Of a stretch of DNA of 64,000 nt, positions 17,467-25,548 are shown in pieces. Origin of the DNA: Imperialibacter sp965651695 (GTDB taxonomy: Bacteria; Bacteroidota; Bacteroidia; Cytophagales; Cyclobacteriaceae); contig CBFGTI010000002.1 of assembly GCA_965651695.1 (NCBI GenBank), positions 33,545 to 97,544 on the forward strand, written 5' to 3'. The position numbers and the translations under genes are program-made. The notes under the pieces are model-generated. The model did no database searches, was not told where the DNA came from, and worked only from the letters and a program-made list of their open reading frames with translations. The first letter of the stretch is position 1. Each line of letters starts with the position of its first letter.

Positions 17467-17477
17467 CCTCTGATACA

Positions 17478-17542
17478 AAGGAAGAGTCTCGTTGCGGACT
17501 CCCCGCTGCGGGCTCCCCGCTACGGGCACTCTTCCTTCTTTT
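17478..17542 (+). terminator. attenuator-type terminator after the peptide gene
   Basis: AAGGAAGAGT (17478-17487) pairs perfectly with ACTCTTCCTT (17528-17537), followed by CTTTT. The 40-base loop contains imperfect tandem copies of a CGGGCTCCCCGCT-like unit, which can fold further. It starts 12 bases after the peptide stop and ends 33 bases before the next start. Partial termination here would give many precursor transcripts and fewer enzyme transcripts, a common layout in peptide operons. Confidence 0.75.
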
Positions 17543-17574
17543 ACCAGCTCTTTCTTCATATTACCCGCCGCTCA

Positions 17575-18771
17575 GTGAAAAGCAAATTACTTCTGATTTC
17601 CGCTCTTTTGTACCTGCAAACGGCGTATGCACAGGTAGCCTTAACTGGTAAAATTACAGATGCGGAAACTGGGCAGGAGATCCCCTACGCCCATGTGTAC
17701 TTACACGACAACTCGGCAGGCACCGTAACCAACGGCGAAGGCAAATTCACACTTCAGCTTAATGCGATACCCCAGCTGCTCCGCATTTCGCACACGAGCT
17801 ACATTACCCAAACAGTGGAAGCAAAAACGGCGGGCGAGCTTTCAGTAGCCCTCGCACCTGCCACCATCACGCTCAAAGCAGTAACCATTGCCCCCATTGA
17901 CGTGGGAAAACTGGTGCGGGAAACCTTTAAAAAAGGTATTGCAGCGATGGAAGCTAAAAAAGAAGCGAGCCTCTTTTACCGCCAAATAACCAAAACAGGC
18001 GACACCCCCAACGAAATGGTAGAGGCTTTTTTTGCCGGCACTGTGTCGGCCGCAGGCATAGAAAGCTTGAAGATGGTAAACGGTAGATTTGCAAAAATCC
18101 CGTCCGACAGCACCACCCGATACCCCAGCCTTACCAATTTTTACTATATGAGCAGCCTGCCGGTAGTGCAAAAAGCGATCAACGACGTGGTGCTGCCATT
18201 AAATAAAGATTTCGAAAAGTATTTCACCTGCGAATTGAAACTGTTGGTTGAAGCCGGTGATGGAAACACAATAGCCGTTGTTAGTTTTGAGCCCATTTCG
18301 AAGCAGAAAGCCATTTTTGAGGGCGACATCTATATCGATTTGCAATCGAAAAGTGTGCTGAGAGTGCTGGGCGCCATCAACCACAACCTAGGCCTTCAGT
18401 TTTCGGAAAAACAAATAAAAGCCGAAAACGCAGTTTATAACTTCGACATCAATTTTCGCCCGCAAACAACCGGCGAGCAGCCGCTGCTTAGCTCGGTAAA
18501 AACAGATTTGACGTTTGACTACGTGGCAGGGCCGCGCACCAGGCCGGTGCAGGTGAGCTCAAGCATAGTTGCCTTCGAATACCAGGGAGCTACAGGCAAA
18601 ACCAAGCGTGTGTCTAACAAACGCAACCTCATCGCAGACATCAAAGATACCGAATACAACAGCAAATTCTGGGACGACAATCCCATCATTTTGAGGACCC
18701 TGAAAGAACAGCAGGTTATAGACGCTTTTGAGGCATCGGACCTGTTTGAGTTTCAAACAGGGCCCAAATAA
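17575..18771 (+). CDS. exported CarboxypepD_reg-like domain protein
   Basis: 398 residues, GTG start, signal peptide to about residue 19 (TAYAQ). Residues ~22-100 form a carboxypeptidase-regulatory-like beta-sandwich (LTGKITDAETGQEIPYAHVYL, NGEGKF), typical of Bacteroidota outer-membrane and periplasmic proteins. The remaining ~290 residues are beta-rich with no catalytic motif I recognise. It is the first full gene after the peptide attenuator and lies 12 bases before the terpene-synthase-like gene. In this setting it may sit in the cell envelope and bind or export the product, or give immunity. That role is inferred from position only. Confidence 0.75.
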   Translation: MKSKLLLISALLYLQTAYAQVALTGKITDAETGQEIPYAHVYLHDNSAGTVTNGEGKFTLQLNAIPQLLRISHTSYITQTVEAKTAGELSVALAPATITLKAVTIAPIDVGKLVRETFKKGIAAMEAKKEASLFYRQITKTGDTPNEMVEAFFAGTVSAAGIESLKMVNGRFAKIPSDSTTRYPSLTNFYYMSSLPVVQKAINDVVLPLNKDFEKYFTCELKLLVEAGDGNTIAVVSFEPISKQKAIFEGDIYIDLQSKSVLRVLGAINHNLGLQFSEKQIKAENAVYNFDINFRPQTTGEQPLLSSVKTDLTFDYVAGPRTRPVQVSSSIVAFEYQGATGKTKRVSNKRNLIADIKDTEYNSKFWDDNPIILRTLKEQQVIDAFEASDLFEFQTGPK

Positions 18772-18783
18772 ACCACTACAGCT

Positions 18784-20769
18784 ATGACTACACAACAGGT
18801 AAGGATTAAGACATATTCCAGCGAAATGCTGCTTCCTCAGCTGGGAGCCAATCTCCAAAGATCTATTTCGGAGCTATATATGAACGACATGGTGAAGTCG
18901 TTTGTGCTCGACAAGAAGTTTCTGGCCGACAACCCTGATTATTACCTCTACTATCCGTACCTCTTTTCGTCGGCATTCGATGTACCCGACGACACCGACC
19001 TGCTAAGCATTGCCGGGTTTCTTTACTACAAGTCAATTATCTTTTTCGACGAGATACTGGACCAGGGACGGTTCGACTCCAATAAGTTCTTCCTTGCCAA
19101 TATTTGCCAGGAAGAGGCGGTTAAAATTCTTGCTTCCATGTTCGACCTATCGTCGCCATTCTGGAAATCCTGGAACAAGCGGCGGCAGGAATATTTGCAG
19201 GCGCTGGCGATCGACAAAGGCAAGGGGGAAGTACAGTCGTTTGAAGATTTTGAACAGCTGGCCGATTTTAAAGCTGCTTTTGGCAAGGTAGCCATCGATG
19301 CACTGCACGAGCGCTCCGTAACGAAAAACGAGCCTCTTTACCATGCGCTGCTCCAGTCGCACAAATACTATTACTCGGCATTTCAGCTGCTGGACGACCT
19401 CACCGATTTTAAGGAAGACAGCAAAATACGGCAGTTCAATATGGCGGCCTACGAGTTGAAACAGGAGCTAACCCGCCGCGGCGTTGACTATAACAACCAT
19501 ACCATCGACGACCTGAACAAATACCTGTACCTCTACGGTGTGGGCGAAAGACTGATTGACAAAAGCGTTGAATATCTGGCAAAAGCAGAAGAAACCGTAA
19601 GCGGCTTTCCTTTGGATAAATGGAAAACAGAAATAAGGAAACTGAACAATACGGCCGTCACCCGCAAGCTGAACATACAGGCGTACACCCGGCACCTGAA
19701 AGCGCGCCTCAGACTATCGGGCAACGTAAACCAAAAGAAAAATGAGCTGAGAACGGTTTTGGAGCTCGGTGTGCAGTTTATTGCCGGCTCTCAAAATGTC
19801 GATGGTTCATGGCACGAGTGCTATAACGACGCCGGCCATAGCGATAGCTGGGCAACTGCATTTATGCTTAGCTTTCTGTGCCAAAGTGCTGTTAAAGAGC
19901 ACCTACCCGCATCGGTGCCGGACAAAGCCCTTGCTTTTCTGGAGGCCAGCGCCACCAACCAAATGTGGGGATACAACAACAGTTGGATACCCGATGCCGA
20001 CTCTACCACTTTTGTATTGATAACCCAACAACTGAAAAACAACCGTCCCGACGCACTGGCGCTGGAGAAATGGAAGAGCTTTCAGAACGCTGACGGTGGG
20101 TATGCCACCTACAATGATGCAGCCGACCTCATTTCGTCGTTAAACAACTCGCATATTACCAATGTGAGTGGTTGGATGGCTTCGCACGTGTGTGTAAGCA
20201 GTGCGGCTTTGTATCTAATGTCTATGGCGGGGCTTCATTCGGCTGAGTACAATAAGTTGAAAAGCTACCTCCTTCATTCTCAGGGACTGGATGGCCTCTG
20301 GAGTAGCTACTGGTGGACAAGTCCCATTTACGCAACCTCGTTTGTCATTAAAAGCAGCCTTGCACCGGACATCAGCGGCTTACGGGAAGCAGCCGGGTAT
20401 GGAACGCATGCAATGATGGCTCTTCAGCACGAAAGCGGGTGCTTTGGCGATGACTACAATCCGGAAAGCGCTTTTTATACCGCCCTGGTAGTAGATGCTA
20501 TTTGCGAAAACGAGAACCTCTTCCAGCAATGGAAACCAGCCATAGCTAAAGCGGCAAGCTGGCTGCAATCGCATCAAATGGAAGATGGCTCCTGGAAGGA
20601 AACTCCCGCCATGCGAATGCCTTCCCCCGATGTGATGAACCCTAAAGATGTTGAACAATGGAAGGAGAACACGAGGGGAGTGAACATCAGGGTTTCCGAA
20701 TTCAACCGACTTTTTAGCACATCAGTAACCGTTGCAGCCCTGGCCAAGTATGATAGAGTCAGCAACTAA
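18784..20769 (+). CDS. fused class I prenyl synthase-like / terpene-cyclase-repeat protein
   Basis: 661 residues in two parts. Residues ~50-260 resemble the class I polyprenyl synthase fold, with Asp-rich motifs DEILD (89-93) and LLDDLTDFKED (DDLTD at 204-208), the two places where diphosphate-bound Mg is held. Residues ~325-655 resemble the squalene-hopene cyclase/prenyltransferase alpha-barrel, with QW-like repeats near 337 (QNVDGSW), 434 (QNADGGY), 500 (QGLDGLW) and 598 (QMEDGSW). DADST at 404-408 lies where class II cyclases have DxDDT; the middle Asp, the catalytic acid of the class, is kept. A two-domain terpene synthase or a prenyl transfer enzyme is likely. The peptide as substrate is only an inference. 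The end overlaps the next gene. Confidence 0.75.
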   Translation: MTTQQVRIKTYSSEMLLPQLGANLQRSISELYMNDMVKSFVLDKKFLADNPDYYLYYPYLFSSAFDVPDDTDLLSIAGFLYYKSIIFFDEILDQGRFDSNKFFLANICQEEAVKILASMFDLSSPFWKSWNKRRQEYLQALAIDKGKGEVQSFEDFEQLADFKAAFGKVAIDALHERSVTKNEPLYHALLQSHKYYYSAFQLLDDLTDFKEDSKIRQFNMAAYELKQELTRRGVDYNNHTIDDLNKYLYLYGVGERLIDKSVEYLAKAEETVSGFPLDKWKTEIRKLNNTAVTRKLNIQAYTRHLKARLRLSGNVNQKKNELRTVLELGVQFIAGSQNVDGSWHECYNDAGHSDSWATAFMLSFLCQSAVKEHLPASVPDKALAFLEASATNQMWGYNNSWIPDADSTTFVLITQQLKNNRPDALALEKWKSFQNADGGYATYNDAADLISSLNNSHITNVSGWMASHVCVSSAALYLMSMAGLHSAEYNKLKSYLLHSQGLDGLWSSYWWTSPIYATSFVIKSSLAPDISGLREAAGYGTHAMMALQHESGCFGDDYNPESAFYTALVVDAICENENLFQQWKPAIAKAASWLQSHQMEDGSWKETPAMRMPSPDVMNPKDVEQWKENTRGVNIRVSEFNRLFSTSVTVAALAKYDRVSN

Positions 20770-21994
20770 CACCACCGGGTTGATCGTGCCTGAACTGGAT
20801 CAAAACCTGGAGATATTGCCGTTCGATAACTCTGAATTTATCGTGCAGCATCGATTGCTCAACTACCAGGTAAACATAAACAAGGAGACTCACCGGCTGA
20901 TCGGGCTGATTGACGGAAAAAGGAATATCAACGACATTACAGACCTTTACCGCGAGAACTACGCTTTAGATCTTTCCCAGGATTTTGTACATCAACTTAT
21001 TTATGGCAACCTGGCCCGTTATGGCATTGTGAAACAGGATGAATTCGTTGTTGAAAAAAGGCAACGAACCTCATATCTAAGGCTAAGCTTTATTATCCTC
21101 AGAAAACAGTGGGTAGGCTTTATTACCCCCTATTTGTCGTTTCTTTTTAATAGACCGCTTTTTTACAGTCTCTTGCTCTCAATGGCGGTATTTATCGGCG
21201 TAATGATCTGGGGCAACTATGCTGTTATTGCGGAAAACGCCGAACACCTCTTCTCTCTTAATATCGTCCTGTACATCGTTGCCTTCCAGCTGGGCGGCAT
21301 CATCCACGAGTTTGGGCATGCTGCCGCTTGCAGGCGATTCGGTGCCAGGCACGGCGGTATCGGCTTTGGCTTTTACCTGCTGATCCCGGTATTGTTCGCC
21401 GATGTTTCGGATGCCTGGCGGCTGAAGCGCACAGAGCGAATTATGGTTAATTTGGGTGGCATTTACTTCGAAATGATACTTGCCAGTGCTTTGCTCGTGG
21501 CTTTCCTTTTCAACGGGCACATAGCATTTCTGGTAATCCCATGCCTGCTGGTGCTCAACACCCTCTACAACCTCAATCCCCTGGTGAAATACGACGGTTA
21601 TTGGGTACTCTCCGACGCCACCAAAACCCCCAACCTCCACCGGAATGCATTCAAAAAGCTAGGGCAATTTTGGTTGAACCTGCGAGGCACGGAGACTGCT
21701 GTTTTTACCCGGAAAGACTACTTCCTCATTTTGTACGGCTTTATCAGCCTGTCTTACATCTTTATTTTCCTTTTTACCATTGTGCTCATCAATCCGCAGT
21801 CTGTGCTTATGCTGCCGGTTAACCTTGTTCATTATTTAGAACAGAGTAATTCGTTCCGGATTGCTGAGTTGGGACAATTTGTGTTTCCCGCAATTTTCTG
21901 GCTACTGGTAGCCAAGCTCGTTCTTGCCCAATTCCGGCGCAGATTGCAAAAGAAACCCGCTAAAGCAGCATTTACCCCTCAGCCTAACAGCTGA
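20750..21994 (+). CDS. PqqD-like domain fused to M50 (site-2 type) metalloprotease
   Basis: 414 residues from ATG 20750, overlapping the previous gene by 20 bases; the frame is open from 20732. Residues ~22-95 match the PqqD winged-helix fold (VNINKETHRLIGLIDGKRNI), which binds leader peptides. Then come several membrane helices and the zinc motif HEFGH (186-190) with the third ligand region NPLVKYDGYW (Asp282). This is the pattern of 'putative peptide zinc metalloproteases' such as YydH, known from peptide-maturation loci. The expected role is recognising the precursor leader and cutting it in or at the membrane. No ABC exporter is fused or adjacent. Confidence 0.87.
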   Translation: MIESATNTTGLIVPELDQNLEILPFDNSEFIVQHRLLNYQVNINKETHRLIGLIDGKRNINDITDLYRENYALDLSQDFVHQLIYGNLARYGIVKQDEFVVEKRQRTSYLRLSFIILRKQWVGFITPYLSFLFNRPLFYSLLLSMAVFIGVMIWGNYAVIAENAEHLFSLNIVLYIVAFQLGGIIHEFGHAAACRRFGARHGGIGFGFYLLIPVLFADVSDAWRLKRTERIMVNLGGIYFEMILASALLVAFLFNGHIAFLVIPCLLVLNTLYNLNPLVKYDGYWVLSDATKTPNLHRNAFKKLGQFWLNLRGTETAVFTRKDYFLILYGFISLSYIFIFLFTIVLINPQSVLMLPVNLVHYLEQSNSFRIAELGQFVFPAIFWLLVAKLVLAQFRRRLQKKPAKAAFTPQPNS

Positions 21995-22158
21995 TCCACG
22001 GGCTACAGCCGTTTTGTGCTGTTGTTACCAGGCCCGGCTAACGGCCTGTGAGCCTGGGGAGTGGGTGCATCTACTGTGTAGCCGGTTGGCAGCTCGCTTT
22101 CGTCCATCGCGACCTGCTATAAGTTTCGCAACCTGCGGACGTTATATGCTTAAAAGAA

Positions 22159-23073
22159 ATGAGTATCCTCCAATGTGGCGCTCCCAAATCGGGCAACTTT
22201 TGGCTTTACAAAATAATTCAACAGGTACTTTCAGCAGCGGGAAAGATCACCACCAGCTTTATTGAACAGCAGCCTGTTTATCCGGTGGCGTGCGGCTGGA
22301 AGCTTCACTTCGAGGGCCAGGCACGCATCGACATGATCGACATCACCGATCTGCAGGATGTGTGCCGGATCAGCAACATTTATCGGATGCCAATCGACAG
22401 CATTGCCGCCTATGCCCGGCAGGCGCCGCATGTATGGACACACTCGCCGGTTTGCAAGAGAAGCGGCGAAGTTTTTGATGCGTTCGAAAAGAAGGTGTAC
22501 ATTATCAGGGACCCACGTGACCGGGTGCTTTCAGCCGCCCGGTATTACTGCTCGCCCTATATGCAGCGGTACTACCCCCAAAAGGAAAAGGAGCCGGAGC
22601 AGTTTCTAAAGAACCATTACGACACAATGATGAGCTATTGGGTGTGGCATGTATATGACCACCTGCGCCTCAGCGAACAACATAATATCCATATATGTTT
22701 CTTCGAGGGTTTTATCATGGATTTTCAAAAAGAGCTGGGAAGCCTGCTGCGTTACCTCGGCATTCGGCTTACACCTGCCCAGCGCGAACAGCTTGAGAAA
22801 TTGGTAAGCTTTGCAAGAATGAAGAGAAACAATCCCGATCACCTCAAAAAAGGCGAAGCAGGCTACTGGATGGACCAGCTAAGCGATAACAGGATAGACA
22901 AAGCCGAAGTAATTGCGGGGCCGTTGATCAGATATCTCGGCTACCCGGCCGGCAAACACGAGGCCATGCGTTTTGCGAAAAAACTGCCCCCTGTCGATTT
23001 TCAGCAGTTGAAAGAGGAAATAATGGCATCGCAGGGGAGGCTACTTGAAATAGGCGTCGATACGTTGTGGTGA
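22159..23073 (+). CDS. sulfotransferase-domain protein
   Basis: 304 residues with both PAPS-binding elements of cytosolic-type sulfotransferases: the 5'-phosphosulfate loop CGAPKSGNFW (6-15) and the 3'-phosphate element IIRDPRDRVLSAARYY (from about 115). It should move sulfate from PAPS to a hydroxyl or amine. It is the last plus-strand gene of the locus, 164 bases after the M50 gene, and meets the minus-strand glycan operon tail to tail. Its acceptor could be the modified peptide, the terpenoid, or a sugar of the neighbouring glycan. The gap before it shows no gene. Confidence 0.85.
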   Translation: MSILQCGAPKSGNFWLYKIIQQVLSAAGKITTSFIEQQPVYPVACGWKLHFEGQARIDMIDITDLQDVCRISNIYRMPIDSIAAYARQAPHVWTHSPVCKRSGEVFDAFEKKVYIIRDPRDRVLSAARYYCSPYMQRYYPQKEKEPEQFLKNHYDTMMSYWVWHVYDHLRLSEQHNIHICFFEGFIMDFQKELGSLLRYLGIRLTPAQREQLEKLVSFARMKRNNPDHLKKGEAGYWMDQLSDNRIDKAEVIAGPLIRYLGYPAGKHEAMRFAKKLPPVDFQQLKEEIMASQGRLLEIGVDTLW

Positions 23074-23126
23074 ATTGGCCAGAGCCAGGATTGCAGCGCC
23101 GTTTCATTCACAATTCGCTTAAACAC

Positions 23127-23606
23127 CTACCAAACTCCCAGCTGCCTGCCGATCGCTTTAATTTGCCCGATATGGTAAGCGTTGTGCTGCAAGTTGGCTA
23201 CCGCAGCCCAAAAAATAGTTTTGCCATTAGGCTGCGGTTCGAACAACGGCGTCGATGGGTTTTCTACCGTGGCAATTATCTCCGAGAGATCTTTCTCGAA
23301 GCTGCTAATGGCACCGAGCCATTGCTGTTCATTTTCAGGTGCAGTATGGCCCGGCCAGTATGCCTCCGGCCAGAGATCCTGTACCCGGGCAGGGGTTTTT
23401 ATGAAATCCAGAAAAAGGGACTGCCGGTGGCGCATGTGCTCCAGCAGCGACCATACCGAGTAAGGCAGCCCGGCAAGTGCTACACCGGTTTTATCGAAGT
23501 GAAACTCTCTCAGGAGAATGACGACGGGCGCAAAGCCGCCTTTTAGCAGTTCTGAAAGGTTGCTTTTGAGTACTTTAGATACTGTTTCCGGTGCTCCTAC
23601 GCCCAT
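23127..23606 (-). CDS. DinB-superfamily protein
   Basis: 159 residues that look like a four-helix DinB/YfiT-type metal-binding protein: LEHMRHRQ in the second helix and LQHNAYHIGQI near the C-terminus supply the three His ligands. Such proteins include mycothiol/bacillithiol-dependent transferases, but most have no assigned reaction. Its start overlaps the end of the upstream methyltransferase by 10 bases, so it is the last gene of the minus-strand glycan operon. Confidence 0.75.
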   Translation of the reverse strand: MGVGAPETVSKVLKSNLSELLKGGFAPVVILLREFHFDKTGVALAGLPYSVWSLLEHMRHRQSLFLDFIKTPARVQDLWPEAYWPGHTAPENEQQWLGAISSFEKDLSEIIATVENPSTPLFEPQPNGKTIFWAAVANLQHNAYHIGQIKAIGRQLGVW

Positions 23607-24403
23607 TCCACTTTTTTCGAGAGGTGTTCAGAATAGTCTTTACCAATAGCACTCAGGTATTCAGAACGATTCCAATCCTGAGAAGGCACCACCATTTCCG
23701 GATCCTTTTGCATTACAAAGATTTCGTCGTCGGGGTGCGCCACACTCACAAAGCCACAGGTGCGGCCCATGGCTTCTATGGCACTGCGGTTGGGCGCCCA
23801 CCAGTTGGTGGGATCGTCGTTCAGCCGGTTTTCAATAAACCCCATTTTGGGAAATCCGGCCTTTAGCATATCGTTTCTTGCATTCAGCTTGTAATTCTCC
23901 TTTACGGCAAGGTGCTCTTTGTCGGGCATGGTGAGGGTTTGAAATACCATCATTTCTTTTGTTACCTCGCTTACAATATCCAATGCCAGCAATGGATAGC
24001 GCAAATGATAAAACACCCCCATAAACCAGGTAATATCAAACTCCTCCTGCAGATGAGCCAGGTCGTACACCTGCATTTTTTTAAAGGTAATTTGTGGCGA
24101 AAGGCCCAAAACCCCGGCTGCCCATTCGGCCTGTTTGAGGTAATGACTGTCGAGGTCGATAGCGGTAACCTCGGCCCCCCGCTTTGCGAGCTCAAAAGAA
24201 TAAAAGCCCGCATTGCAGCCGATATCAAGCACCCGCTTCCCCGACAAGCTCTCTGGAATATGGGCTGCGATTTTTTGCCATTTAAACCCCGGAAAATCGC
24301 CCAGGTAATGATTTGGCGCAGTTTGAACGCCTCCCGGCAAATGGATATTATGAAACCAGGGGCCAAGCGACTCAACAGCGTTTTTTACGTCGGATACGTT
24401 CAT
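23597..24403 (-). CDS. SAM-dependent methyltransferase (Rta_06860/TIGR04290-like)
   Basis: 268 residues from ATG 24403; a GTG at 24409 would add two. SAM-binding motif I is VLDIGCNAGFYS, followed by an acidic motif (AIDLDSHY). The N-terminal part PWFHNIHLPGGVQTAPNHY and the C-terminal Trp-rich part (DDPTNWWAPNR) match the TIGR04290 type as I remember it, a family found in glycan gene clusters with glycosyltransferases, epimerases and dehydrogenases like those here. It probably methylates a sugar or a glycan precursor. The acceptor is unknown. Confidence 0.83.
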   Translation of the reverse strand: MNVSDVKNAVESLGPWFHNIHLPGGVQTAPNHYLGDFPGFKWQKIAAHIPESLSGKRVLDIGCNAGFYSFELAKRGAEVTAIDLDSHYLKQAEWAAGVLGLSPQITFKKMQVYDLAHLQEEFDITWFMGVFYHLRYPLLALDIVSEVTKEMMVFQTLTMPDKEHLAVKENYKLNARNDMLKAGFPKMGFIENRLNDDPTNWWAPNRSAIEAMGRTCGFVSVAHPDDEIFVMQKDPEMVVPSQDWNRSEYLSAIGKDYSEHLSKKVEWA

Positions 24404-24414
24404 ATACACACCAT

Positions 24415-25548
24415 TTATCCCGGGAGGGAGTAAATTGAACTGAGCTGGTTAACATGGTGCAGCAACTCCTGCGCCCGCTTTTGGCCTGTATGCTCATGAA
24501 GCACCCTCTGCATTGCATGTCTGCGAATGCGCATCAAATCTTCTTCACTCAAATCGTTCAGCACGCATATCACGTCTTCGGTCTTGCTAATTACAACCAG
24601 CTCCTTCTCCGGTTTAAAGAAATTCTCGAGGCCTTTCCAATAGTCGCTGATGATGCAGGTGCCACTTGCCGCAGCCTCAAAAAGACGCACGCTCGGCGAG
24701 TAACCCCACTTAATCATGTCGCGCCGTGTTAAGTTAAGGGTGAAGCGCTGCTGGTTGTAAAAGGTGCAATGCTTGTCGGGCGGCAGGTGGTCGATCCGCT
24801 GCACGTTGTTTGGCCAGAGGATATCGCATGGGTACTGCGGCCCGGCTACCACAAAACGCCGGTCGCTCATTCGCTGGGCCGGCTTCAGCAAAAACTCTTC
24901 GAGGCTCTGCTGGCGGTCGTGGCTATAAGTGCCCAGGTAGCCAATGTCCCACTGCTTCCCGATCTGCTGCGGAAAGTATTGCGTTTCGTCTACCGAGCAG
25001 TATAGCGGCCTGGCATGCTGCGCTCCAAACTCCGTTTCGAGCTGTTCGAGCAGCGGCCCTCCCGTAAATGAGAAGTACAGATCGAATTGCGACACCTGAG
25101 ACGGTTTTATGTATTCGTCGTCGCCGGTGGTGAGTTTTGTATAGGTAATAGGTGTATCAATATCGTAAAAGGTCTTTACGCCCTTTGCCGTTTTTAGCAT
25201 CCAGTCGATTACTTCTGTTCCCTGCTGCACGTATGAGCCAACAATTACAATATCGGCCGAGCGTACCTCCTCTGCGTAAACCTTCTGCAGTTCGCTTACC
25301 GATTTGTACAGTTGAACGCTGGCAAAGGGGAACTCCCGCAGATCGCGGTGGGGGGCATACCACGGCACATCCTGCTCCAGAAACAGCACCTTTACCCCTT
25401 GCTGTCCCAAGCCTTTTATTAAGCTCCGGTATGTGGTGGCATGGCCGTTGCCCCACGATGAGGTAATAGAAAGCCCGATAAATACCACCGAATATTTGCC
25501 AGGAACAATGGCGGCAGCATCTTCCTGTCCGTGTTCAAATCCCAACAT
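24415..25548 (-). CDS. glycosyltransferase, CgeB/Glyco_trans_1_2 type (copy 1)
   Basis: 377 residues with a GT-B architecture. The N-terminal domain begins with GLSITSSWGNGHATTYRSL, and the C-terminal nucleotide-sugar domain holds RLFEAAASGTCIISDYW, the conserved block of CgeB-like proteins. It is one of three neighbouring paralogs with the same build (WxNGxAxxYR near the start, E-A-A/M-A-x-G near the end). The start codon overlaps the end of copy 2 by 14 bases. Donor and acceptor sugars cannot be told. Confidence 0.87.
   Translation of the reverse strand: MLGFEHGQEDAAAIVPGKYSVVFIGLSITSSWGNGHATTYRSLIKGLGQQGVKVLFLEQDVPWYAPHRDLREFPFASVQLYKSVSELQKVYAEEVRSADIVIVGSYVQQGTEVIDWMLKTAKGVKTFYDIDTPITYTKLTTGDDEYIKPSQVSQFDLYFSFTGGPLLEQLETEFGAQHARPLYCSVDETQYFPQQIGKQWDIGYLGTYSHDRQQSLEEFLLKPAQRMSDRRFVVAGPQYPCDILWPNNVQRIDHLPPDKHCTFYNQQRFTLNLTRRDMIKWGYSPSVRLFEAAASGTCIISDYWKGLENFFKPEKELVVISKTEDVICVLNDLSEEDLMRIRRHAMQRVLHEHTGQKRAQELLHHVNQLSSIYSLPG

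Noticed and set aside
17490..17525. Tandem GC-rich repeats as a possible att site or mobile-element end
   Set aside because: They lie inside the loop of the attenuator hairpin, and no integrase or transposase is encoded nearby.
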